17,810 nucleotides of DNA, taken from Treponema sp. (GTDB lineage Bacteria; Spirochaetota; Spirochaetia; Treponematales; Treponemataceae). The notes under the pieces were generated by a model, which saw nothing but the letters and a program-made list of their open reading frames with translations, made no database searches and was not told the origin of the DNA. The stretch covers positions 1-17,810 of the forward strand of contig JAFYDO010000039.1 in assembly GCA_017544745.1 (NCBI GenBank). Reading direction: 5' to 3'. Shown here one piece after another: positions 9,600-16,603 of the stretch. The position numbers were made by a program, and so were the translations under genes. Numbering within the stretch: the first letter of the stretch is position 1; each line of letters starts with the position of its first letter.

Positions 9600-10303
9600 T
9601 TACTTCCTCTCAAATCTGTCTGTTCAAGCTTGCCGCCACTAATTTTGTAGCAGATGTCTCCGTTCTTTGCCAGAGACAAATCGTGAGTAACAAGCAGCAG
9701 AGTTTTGTTGTATTTTTCTACCATACTAAAAAGCAGGTCGCCTATGAGCACTGCATTAGCAGGATCAAGGTTTCCGGTTGGTTCATCTGCAAGAATAAGC
9801 GACGGATCATTTATAAGAGAACGTGCAACTGCAACACGCTGGCGTTCTCCTCCCGAAAGCTGGGATGGAAGATGGTCCTTTCGTTCATAAACACCTACAT
9901 CCTGCAAAAGCTTTTCTGCTTTTTCGAGCGCTTCTTTTTTAGGGAGCCCCGCAATCAAAGCCGGCATATATACATTTTCAAGCGCAGTAAAATCTTTTAA
10001 AAGATAATGAAACTGAAAAATAAGTCCCAGGAAGGAAGACCTGTATTCCGACACTTCGGTTTCGTTTAAGTTTGTAAGATTCCATTTGCCCGCAATTACA
10101 GAGCCCGTGGTTATTTTGTCTATTCCGCCAATTATATTAAGCAGAGTACTTTTACCGCTTCCACTTTCGCCGACAATTACAACCTTGGTACCCTGTTTTA
10201 CAGTAAGGTTAAGGTCTTTTAAAATGGTAAGTTCTTCGCTGTCCGAAAAATAAGTTTTTTCAAGGTCTTTAATCTGTATAATAGTGTTTTCCATATCATT
10301 CAT
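9596..10303 (-). CDS. lolD: Lipoprotein-releasing ABC transporter ATP-binding protein LolD
   Basis: This cytoplasmic ATPase powers the Lol-type transporter. In the 235-residue product all nucleotide-binding motifs are intact: Walker [10 protein letters not shown] (45-53), Q-loop Gln97 in IFQFHYLL, signature LSGGERQR (149-156), Walker [13 protein letters not shown] (from 169) and the switch His207 in [20 protein letters not shown] is typical of the LolD/MacB/FtsE branch. The start is a judgement: the ATG at 10303 lies nine bases after GGAGG and overlaps the upstream permease gene by eight bases. The frame is also open from an ATG at 10321, which would overlap the GGAGG site, and another ATG follows at 10294. 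It stands between two permease genes, giving the order permease, ATPase, permease. FtsE is less likely because no FtsX partner of the usual kind is adjacent. Confidence 0.92.
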   Translation of the reverse strand: MNDMENTIIQIKDLEKTYFSDSEELTILKDLNLTVKQGTKVVIVGESGSGKSTLLNIIGGIDKITTGSVIAGKWNLTNLNETEVSEYRSSFLGLIFQFHYLLKDFTALENVYMPALIAGLPKKEALEKAEKLLQDVGVYERKDHLPSQLSGGERQRVAVARSLINDPSLILADEPTGNLDPANAVLIGDLLFSMVEKYNKTLLLVTHDLSLAKNGDICYKISGGKLEQTDLRGSK

Positions 10304-11645
10304 GGTGAAGAACCTCCGCAACCGTCATTTTTAATACATTTTTACTTGCCACCCACGATGCCAAAAGCGGCGAAGCAATTCCAAAAAGCGCAATCATTAC
10401 AACTTCACGGAAAAATATTCTTGCCGGAATATTTGCATAAACTGCATAAGACGAATTTTCCTGTATGTAAACAAGGTTTGCCCGGTTAAAAAGCGCTGTT
10501 ACTGCATACTGCAGCCAGTACATGAGCCTTGCAGCCGCATTAAACATAAAACCGGTATTAACACTTATTAAAAGTCCAAGAATTACGCCAAAAAAGGCTC
10601 CGATTGCACCTGTGGTAAAGCCACGCACAATAAAGATTGCCTTTATATCTTTATTTTCGGCACCTATAGCAGAAAAAATTGCTATTTCGCCCCGCCGTTC
10701 GTATACAAGTCGGCGCATTCCGTTGTAAATATTTATACCCACAACAACAAAAATAAGCGCAACCAGCAAAAGCAGCATGTTTTTTTCTATTCTAAGTGCA
10801 CCAAAAAATGATTTATTATAGTCACGCCAGGACTGGAGCTGTGCCCATTCCATATTTTTGTTTAGCGCTGCAATTACCCTTGCATCTTCCCCGGAATTCT
10901 TGAGCTTTATTCCGTAGATTTTCTGGGCATCCTTACCAAAGTATTTTTCTCCGTCTTCAAGGCTTATAAAGCAGTAGGAGCTGTTTATGTCCGAATAGCC
11001 GGTTTTAAAAAGCCCTGTAATTACAAAGGTTCGGTCCGTACTCAAAAGGCTTACGTCGCTGCCACCACTCAAAACAAGAAAATTAACTGTTTCGCCAATG
11101 CCTACCCTAAGCTGTCTTGCAAGAGTATAGCCAAGCACAATGGAATTTGGATGCGAAAGGTCAAACCTGCCCGACACCATCTGCACTTCTTTATTAAAGC
11201 CCGGGTCATTATTGTAAACCTGGGGGTCTATTGCGCGTACAATTGCAGCACTTTCTGTACCCATCTCGTCTGTCATAAGAGTCTGGGCTTCGTAAAACGA
11301 GGTTACCGAAAGAATGCTTTTGTTGTCTGCGCAGGCCTGTATAAAGTCTGCTTCCTTTGCGGCCGGAATCTCGGTTGCCCTAAGATGATAGGACGAAACT
11401 TCCATAATGGCGTCTATAAAATTCATCTGAAAACCGTTCATTATGCTTATTACGGTTATAAGGGTCATAACGCCAAAGCATATTCCAAGTGTAGAAAGAA
11501 TTGATGTAACTGCAGAACGCCCTTCGCGGTCTACACGCGCAAAACGGTTGGAAACAGTGTAAATCCAGTTTAGTTTTGAGAATAAGGTATTTCTATTCAG
11601 CTTTTTCGTCTGTGTCTTCTGTGTCTTTGGTTTCTGGTTTTTCAT
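10296..11645 (-). CDS. Lipoprotein-releasing ABC transporter permease, LolC/LolE family (first permease)
   Basis: This is the first of two permeases flanking LolD. The 449-residue product has the family layout: an N-terminal helix (about 46-70, ILSTLGICFGVMTLITVISI), a periplasmic domain, and three later helices (about 288-310, 342-364 and 414-435). The FtsX-type loop is ERRGEIAIFSAIGA (316-329). The first 19 residues form an unusual basic tail rich in Lys, Thr, Gln and Asn, encoded where the gene overlaps the upstream lipoprotein gene by 53 bases. No other ATG, GTG or TTG lies in frame before the conserved region, so the long overlap seems real unless a rare start codon is used. Only a weak AAGG precedes the ATG, which suggests translation coupled to the upstream gene. 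Its end overlaps lolD by eight bases. Confidence 0.86.
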   Translation of the reverse strand: MKNQKPKTQKTQTKKLNRNTLFSKLNWIYTVSNRFARVDREGRSAVTSILSTLGICFGVMTLITVISIMNGFQMNFIDAIMEVSSYHLRATEIPAAKEADFIQACADNKSILSVTSFYEAQTLMTDEMGTESAAIVRAIDPQVYNNDPGFNKEVQMVSGRFDLSHPNSIVLGYTLARQLRVGIGETVNFLVLSGGSDVSLLSTDRTFVITGLFKTGYSDINSSYCFISLEDGEKYFGKDAQKIYGIKLKNSGEDARVIAALNKNMEWAQLQSWRDYNKSFFGALRIEKNMLLLLVALIFVVVGINIYNGMRRLVYERRGEIAIFSAIGAENKDIKAIFIVRGFTTGAIGAFFGVILGLLISVNTGFMFNAAARLMYWLQYAVTALFNRANLVYIQENSSYAVYANIPARIFFREVVMIALFGIASPLLASWVASKNVLKMTVAEVLHHE

Positions 11646-12795
11646 AGACCTTTTCCCTTGTCAAAACTCCGTTATACATATATACATCGCGCAGCTTGAT
11701 GTAGTTTTCGTAATAAGTTGTAACACTGTTTACAGAATCAAAGAAAATTGTAGTTGCATAATTTCCTTTTTCGCCGTATTCAGTTTTTATTTTACGGTTG
11801 CCGTTTTCGTAATATTCGTATATGTCGTGGCCTTCATTATAAATGAATACCTGCTTTGTATCATTTACGACAGTGCTTTTTGTTTTAGTTACTGAATATT
11901 CGGTAACCGATTCTTCTGTAATACGCTTTTGCTCGTCGTATTTCCACTTAGAAACACTTACAGGTCTGGTGTTATATTCAAACTCTTTGTTAGCTTTATT
12001 ATCTGAATCTTCTCCGAGTGCTTCGTATTTTTTTGTCTCTATTACTAAACCATCGGCATTCAAAGTGGAAACCGTTTTATATTTTTGATTCTGAACAGTT
12101 TTTTTCTGTGCAATTTTGGCATCTCCGCTGTATTCATAAAGCTCAAGCCCCGTAATTGCAGCATTCTGAACCGATTCCATTTTCCAAAGCTCTTTTTTTA
12201 CAAGCCTGTACAGATCATCATAAAAAAGTCTGATTGCAGTTTTTGCTGAATAATGAACAAGCACCATATCCCCGTTTTTCGACTGGGGAACAAAATACTC
12301 CGTACCAAACTGCATAGATTTAAGCACGCCGTTTGAATCCCTGAATATTTTTTCTATAACCTCGGCATTTTCTACAACAGGACCTTCGTCAGTTTCTTCT
12401 ATTATTGGAGGGCTTATAAGGCTTTCATCTTCCAGAAGACTGAGTATTTCATCTCCCATGCGCGCTTCTTCCATTGCAAGCAGCACATCATCCACCCAGT
12501 CTCCGTTATCCAGGGCGTCGCTGTAAAAGCCGGTAGATTCCTTTATACCCATAATAGTTTTGTTATTAAGTTCAAACGCATAGCCCTTAAAACCTTTCTG
12601 GTAAACATGGGTATACATTAGGGTGTCAAACATTGCAGGAGATTTACCCGCCATCATCTGGTCAAAGATAAATTCCTTATTCTGGCGCACCTGTTTTTTA
12701 TTATTTACAACCTTTTCTGACGGTTTTTGTGTTTTGAGAGAACAGGAACTTATTAAAACCAAAAGCAATGCAATTGCCCAAAAAAGCTTTTTCAA
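11593..12795 (-). CDS. Putative lipoprotein of unknown function, upstream of the Lol genes
   Basis: I do not recognise this 400-residue protein. It begins with a lipoprotein signal: MKK, a hydrophobic stretch, then the lipobox LISSC with the modified cysteine at residue 18. The middle is mostly charged and soluble. From about residue 215 it becomes rich in short Tyr/Lys/Glu strands (for example YEYYENGNRKIKTEYGEKGN and later YENYIKLRDVYMYNG) that loosely recall YD- or MORN-like repeat proteins. The last 14 residues are acidic (ETKDTEDTDEKAE) and overlap the start of lolC. The start codon is TTG at 12795, ten bases after the ftsY stop codon, with AGG nine bases upstream. Lying between ftsY and lolC, it could be a client or a helper of the transporter, but that is inference from position alone. 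Confidence 0.8.
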   Translation of the reverse strand: MKKLFWAIALLLVLISSCSLKTQKPSEKVVNNKKQVRQNKEFIFDQMMAGKSPAMFDTLMYTHVYQKGFKGYAFELNNKTIMGIKESTGFYSDALDNGDWVDDVLLAMEEARMGDEILSLLEDESLISPPIIEETDEGPVVENAEVIEKIFRDSNGVLKSMQFGTEYFVPQSKNGDMVLVHYSAKTAIRLFYDDLYRLVKKELWKMESVQNAAITGLELYEYSGDAKIAQKKTVQNQKYKTVSTLNADGLVIETKKYEALGEDSDNKANKEFEYNTRPVSVSKWKYDEQKRITEESVTEYSVTKTKSTVVNDTKQVFIYNEGHDIYEYYENGNRKIKTEYGEKGNYATTIFFDSVNSVTTYYENYIKLRDVYMYNGVLTREKVYEKPETKDTEDTDEKAE

Positions 12796-12805
12796 AACGC
12801 GCGGC

Positions 12806-13675
12806 CTATAATCCTAAAAAGTCATCTATATAATTTTCGGGATTAAAAACAGAAATATCATCATATTTTTCTCCCGTGCAGACATAGGCTACAGGAATAC
12901 CAAGCTCGCGCCCGATAGAAACTGCAACGCCTCCCTTGGCTGTAGAATCATATTTAGTCATTATTATTGCATCTACACCTACAGCTTCGTTAAAAACCTC
13001 TGCCTGGCGCAGCGCATTCTGACCGGTAGTTGCATCTATTACTATAATTTTTTTATAACAGCCTTCGTCCGCTTTTAACTGGCAGGTTTTGTTTATTTTC
13101 TGAAGCTCGCGTACAAGATTTTCCTTGTTATGAAGGCGTCCTGCTGTATCTGCAAGCACAAGACCGTCTCCCTTTGCGCGTACTGCTTCTGCAGCATCAA
13201 AAACTACAGCACTTGGGTCCGAACCATGCTGGTGGCTTATAACCCTTACACCGGTTTTCTGTGCATGCATTGCAAGCTGTTCAATTGCAGCAGCACGGAA
13301 GGTATCGGCAGAAGCAAGAACTACATTTACTCCGTCGGCAGCATACATTTTTGCCATTTTTGCAACAGAAGTAGTTTTTCCAACTCCGTTTACACCAAGA
13401 ATCATCCATATATTTGTTTTGTTTTTCTGAGGTTCTAGGGAAACAGCCTTTACGCTCTGCAAAAGCAGCTGCTTTAATTCCTGAATAATCTGATCCTGTT
13501 CGCTAATTTTCTTTTTAGAACAGATTTCTTCCAGTTCATCTACAATCTGAAAAGCGGTTTTTGCACCTATATCTCCTTCTACAAGGAGGTCTGTAAGATC
13601 TTCGTAAAAATCTTCGCTCAAGGCAGACTTTTTCTTAAAAAGGGCAAGAAATTTTTCTCCAAAGTTTTTTTTCAT
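12806..13675 (-). CDS. ftsY: Signal recognition particle receptor FtsY
   Basis: FtsY is the membrane-associated GTPase that receives ribosomes carrying the signal recognition particle and hands them to the Sec translocon. The 289-residue protein holds the N domain (about 1-80, with DLTDLLVEGDIGAKTA) and the G domain with all GTPase motifs: GVNGVGKTT (94-102), DTFRAAAIEQL (from 124), DTAGR (176-180), TKYD (240-243), and the closing TGEKYDDISVFNPE. It lacks the long acidic A domain of the E. coli protein and is short, as in many bacteria; membrane contact would rely on the basic N-terminal helix (MKKNFGEKFLALFKKK). The GVNGVGKTT form and the DDI.VFNPE ending separate it from Ffh and FlhF. GAGG lies eight bases before the ATG. 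The gene follows the PEGA-like protein by 12 bases. Confidence 0.97.
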   Translation of the reverse strand: MKKNFGEKFLALFKKKSALSEDFYEDLTDLLVEGDIGAKTAFQIVDELEEICSKKKISEQDQIIQELKQLLLQSVKAVSLEPQKNKTNIWMILGVNGVGKTTSVAKMAKMYAADGVNVVLASADTFRAAAIEQLAMHAQKTGVRVISHQHGSDPSAVVFDAAEAVRAKGDGLVLADTAGRLHNKENLVRELQKINKTCQLKADEGCYKKIIVIDATTGQNALRQAEVFNEAVGVDAIIMTKYDSTAKGGVAVSIGRELGIPVAYVCTGEKYDDISVFNPENYIDDFLGL

Positions 13676-13687
13676 TATCTATACCTC

Positions 13688-15346
13688 TTATTCTATTATT
13701 TCCACAACTTCTTCTGGTGCAGCGGCTTCTTCTGGCGCAGCAACATCTTCCGCCACGGCTTCTTCCTGTTCCCCGCCAGTTGGCAGCGGTTCTGCAGGCA
13801 CATAATCAAAGCTGATCTTTGTAGTTTTTGGCAGGACACTATTTGCTGCAGTAAAGTATCTGTACAGTTCAAAAACAAACCACACACCGCAGGCAATAGA
13901 AACAGCCGACGAAATATTAGAGGATAAAACCCACTTGTTTGCGGTATTTATCTTTTCATCAAGGTCATCAATTTTCTTCTGTTTTTCAGAGTCGGCCAGA
14001 ATTGCTTTATAGCTTTTTACAGTTCCCCTGGTAATAATGGTTGGCACCAGAGACGTTACAAGAATACTGTAAGAAAGATACATTTCGCGTCTGCGCTTTT
14101 CTATATAGTCGCTGTGATTTACAGTTTTAAATTTTGCAGTATACAGGGCGTCCTGTTCAATTTTATTGTCGGGAACATACAAGAAGGCAGATGTCTTGTC
14201 TTCTGTAATAAACTGACCAAGAACCGCACTACCATTGATAGTTATTTTTCCTTTGCCGTCGCTAAGCTTTTGGGCAGAAACACCGTTTATTAAAAAGCTT
14301 CCGTCAAGGTCGTTTAACGGGCCTACATAAATTGTCTTTGGCTCAATTTCCTGCAAAGTTACGTTTATGGTGTAGCTGCTGCCGCCTTCAAAATAATAAT
14401 TGGTTCCCGCATTCTTATAGCCTGGCGCTGTAAACTGAATAAAATGAACGCCAGAATCAATTGTCAATTGTGAATCTATATTCTTAAAGAGGATGTCATC
14501 TATGTAGGTATTTACAAGCTCAACATCCTGCATATCTTCTATATTAATTTTGATTGTACACGGCATAGCATTTGCAATAGCAGGAGAAAGCTTGCTTGCA
14601 ATATTAGCGGCCATCAAGTCTGCATCGTCTACAGAACCAACTTCGGTAATAACTGCAATTTCGCGAGCCCCCGGAAAAACATGCGCATAAACAGTAAGCG
14701 ACATATATTCGTCATACACGGTAATCTGGCCTGTTATAAGACAGTTGATATTTGCTTTTACAACCTCTGTTTCAAACTGAGCACTGTTTAAGCCAAGACT
14801 CTGTGCTGTGGTGGAAGGTTTAAAAAACGAAGCAACGTCTTTATTATATAGAATAATTTTTTCAATTGAACCAAGGCTCGATTTGGAACTTGATGCAGCA
14901 GCGTTTTGTGCCGATACCTCAACAGCCTGTTTTTTTCGTTCCAGGTTTGCTGCAAGCTTGTCTTTTATTTCTTTGATTTTTTTATTTTCTTCTGCAATCT
15001 TTTTTTCAAGCTCACGGGCGCTGTAGTTTTGAGTTACAAGACTGTCACGTTTTTTTACTGCCGCAGAAAGCTGGAGAAACAGCGAGTTATTATCCTGATT
15101 TATTTTATACAGCTCGCGTGCAAGAAGTTCATCCTGGGTAACATTGCGGTAAAGACCGGAGCTAAGCTTTTCCAGGATGCGTGCAGGGAACATCTGGGTA
15201 ATTCCTTCCGAAACAGAATCAGACTGATTTCGCGTAAACGAAAATTTCTGAGCACCCACAGTCCAGTCGGTTTGTGTAGTAGCCGCAAAAAGCCCGCAAG
15301 AGAAAACAAGTAAAAATGTAAAAGTTAGCCTAGACTTCCTCGTCAT
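13688..15346 (-). CDS. Exported protein of unknown function with a PEGA-like domain
   Basis: I do not recognise this 552-residue protein. It starts with a signal peptide (1-21, with TFTFLLVFSCGLFA), and the mature part would be periplasmic or envelope-bound. Visible parts in order: a charged coiled-coil stretch (about 111-145), a section with LITGQITVYDEYMSLTVYAHVF (spanning about 203-224) that loosely recalls LpoB/FlgO/TolB-N type domains, a PEGA-like segment (about 264-331: paired short strands, then GVHFIQFTAPGYKN), two hydrophobic segments (about 422-440 and 472-493), and an acidic Glu/Ala/Pro tail (527-552). ATG codons stand at 15349 and 15346 behind AGGGG. I took the second, which overlaps the prfB end by 17 bases, since an earlier in-frame start would lie before the signal peptide. 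The two hydrophobic segments suggest it may be anchored in the inner membrane by its C-terminal half. Confidence 0.82.
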   Translation of the reverse strand: MTRKSRLTFTFLLVFSCGLFAATTQTDWTVGAQKFSFTRNQSDSVSEGITQMFPARILEKLSSGLYRNVTQDELLARELYKINQDNNSLFLQLSAAVKKRDSLVTQNYSARELEKKIAEENKKIKEIKDKLAANLERKKQAVEVSAQNAAASSSKSSLGSIEKIILYNKDVASFFKPSTTAQSLGLNSAQFETEVVKANINCLITGQITVYDEYMSLTVYAHVFPGAREIAVITEVGSVDDADLMAANIASKLSPAIANAMPCTIKINIEDMQDVELVNTYIDDILFKNIDSQLTIDSGVHFIQFTAPGYKNAGTNYYFEGGSSYTINVTLQEIEPKTIYVGPLNDLDGSFLINGVSAQKLSDGKGKITINGSAVLGQFITEDKTSAFLYVPDNKIEQDALYTAKFKTVNHSDYIEKRRREMYLSYSILVTSLVPTIITRGTVKSYKAILADSEKQKKIDDLDEKINTANKWVLSSNISSAVSIACGVWFVFELYRYFTAANSVLPKTTKISFDYVPAEPLPTGGEQEEAVAEDVAAPEEAAAPEEVVEIIE

Positions 15347-16467
15347 CATCCCCTGCACTATCCATAGGGAGACCCTTCCACTTTGCCACAAGGTAAGCGT
15401 TCATAAAATCATCAAGGTCGCCGTCCATTACACCCTGAATGTTTCCTACAGAATATTTGGTACGGTGATCCTTTACCATTGTATACGGACAGAAGACATA
15501 GGAACGAATCTGGCTTCCAAAAGAAATATCCTTTTTTTCGGCAGCAAATTTTGAATTTTCCTTTTCCTTCTGCTCCTGGTAATATTCATAAAGACGAGCC
15601 TTGAGCATATTCATACAAGACTGTCTGTTCATTATCTGGCTGCGTTCACTCTGGCAGGCAACAACAATACCGGTTGGAATATGGGTAAAGCGAACTGCAG
15701 AGTCCGTTTTGTTTACATGCTGTCCGCCCTTTCCGCCTGCACGGTAGGTATCTACACGAAGATCTTCAGGCTTAATGTCTACTTCGATTGTGTCATCCAG
15801 AACCGGATACACATATACAGAAGCAAAGCTGGTGTGACGTCGCGCGTTTGCATCAAAAGGAGAGATTCGTACAAGACGATGGATTCCGCCTTCGCCCTTA
15901 AGATAGCCGTAAACAAAGTCTCCGCTAATCTGAATTGTAATAGATTTGATTCCGCCTTCTGCTTCAAGCTCGTCCATAACTTCAGTTTTGTAGCCGTGAC
16001 GCTCTGCCCAGCGCAGGTACATACGGCTAAGCATAAACGCCCAGTCACACGCTTCGGTACCGCCCGCACCCGCATGCACGGTCAAAAAGGCATCGTTCTG
16101 GTCAACTTCGCCCGAGAGAAGATTAAGTATATTAAGCTTTTCAAACTTTTCTTTAGCGGCCTCGTACATAGAACGAACTTCATCTTCTTCGTCCTGGCCA
16201 CCCGATTCTGCAGCAAGCTCATACATGGCATCAAGGTCGTCCATGTCCTTTAAAAGCTCGCGCCACGGTTCAACACGGTTCTTAAGCTTACGAACCTGTG
16301 CCATCACCTTTTCTGCAGCCTCATGGTCATCCCAAAATCCGGGAGCCTCCGTCTGCTTCATTTTTTCCGCAATCGATTTGTCTATGGCTCCTGAGTCAAA
16401 GACGCCCCCAAACATTCATAATATCCTGTCGCAACTGTTCAATGGGTATTTTTATTTCTTCTAACAT
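15330..16467 (-). CDS. prfB: Peptide chain release factor 2, with programmed +1 frameshift
   Basis: RF2 ends translation at UGA and UAA codons. The gene has two frames. A 23-codon leader starts at ATG 16467 (MLEEIKIPIEQL, ending VWGRL) and stops at TGA 16398-16396. A +1 shift on CTT then gives Asp and continues to the stop at 15330, for 378 residues. The RF2 anticodon-like motif SPF falls at 202-204 and the catalytic GGQ at 247-249, each three short of the E. coli positions (205-207, 250-252), which supports the leader and its start. An ATG at 16415 in the downstream frame (MFGGV) would remove the leader and is rejected. No clear Shine-Dalgarno site precedes 16467; the ATG at codon 17 has AGGA in front and is a weaker alternative. 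RF2 senses its own level: when RF2 is scarce, UGA pauses and frameshifting rises. It appears to be the first gene of the operon. Confidence 0.95.
16395..16410 (-). promoter_or_regulatory. prfB programmed frameshift site
   Basis: On the minus strand the site reads TGGGGGCGTCTTTGAC. It combines an internal Shine-Dalgarno-like GGGGG, a three-base spacer (CGT), the slippery CTT, the in-frame TGA and a following C. The E. coli site is AGGGGGTATCTTTGAC, so the spacing is identical and only the spacer and first base differ. Ribosomes that pause at TGA slip forward one base on CTT and read GAC (Asp) next. The sequence is directly visible and the mechanism is known for the family. Confidence 0.96.
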
Positions 16468-16603
16468 ATATTTAGAATATCAGTTTTAGGGGGATTTTAC
16501 AATATTTTTCACTTTTTTTACGAATTTTTGCAAATTTACTTCCTAATTTCCCCAAATTTTTTCCATATTAACTATAGAGAAATTTATTTATAGGAGGCCG
16601 CAT
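16468..16603. promoter_or_regulatory. AT-rich divergent intergenic region; promoters for prfB operon and Rpn gene inferred
   Basis: These 136 bases separate the minus-strand operon from the plus-strand Rpn gene and must hold any promoters for both unless transcription enters from outside. The best minus-strand candidate is a TAAAAT -10 box (16499-16494), which would start RNA about 20 bases before the prfB ATG; its -35 (TTCGTA, 19 bases further) is poor. On the plus strand only a weak CTATAG/TATTAA region near 16567-16577 is seen. No operator palindrome stands out, and none of these promoter calls is strong. Confidence 0.35.
16592..16603 (+). promoter_or_regulatory. Ribosome binding site of the Rpn-family gene
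   Basis: TAGGAGG followed by CCGCAT and then the ATG at 16604 is a near-perfect Shine-Dalgarno site at ideal spacing. It is far stronger than the site before prfB on the other side of the intergenic region, and it settles the start of the Rpn gene. Confidence 0.75.

Noticed and set aside
9569..10000. 143-codon plus-strand open frame over the lolD and lolE-like junction
   Set aside because: It is antisense to the LolD signature and Walker B motifs, and its product is low-complexity and Phe/Arg-rich.
13690..13896. Separate small minus-strand gene near the end of the PEGA-like gene
   Set aside because: It is the same strand in another frame, inside a region whose main frame continues with hydrophobic segments and the acidic tail.
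14906..15313. 135-codon plus-strand open frame antisense to the PEGA-like protein
   Set aside because: Its Phe-rich product mirrors the Lys/Glu coiled coil on the other strand, and no start site supports it.
15681..16253. 190-codon plus-strand open frame inside prfB
   Set aside because: It lies fully antisense to the conserved RF2 core including the GGQ region, and its product has no recognisable domain. It is a shadow of prfB.
16396..16415. Reading prfB as starting at the ATG at 16415
   Set aside because: This drops the leader and ignores the complete frameshift signal. The joined product matches E. coli motif spacing better.
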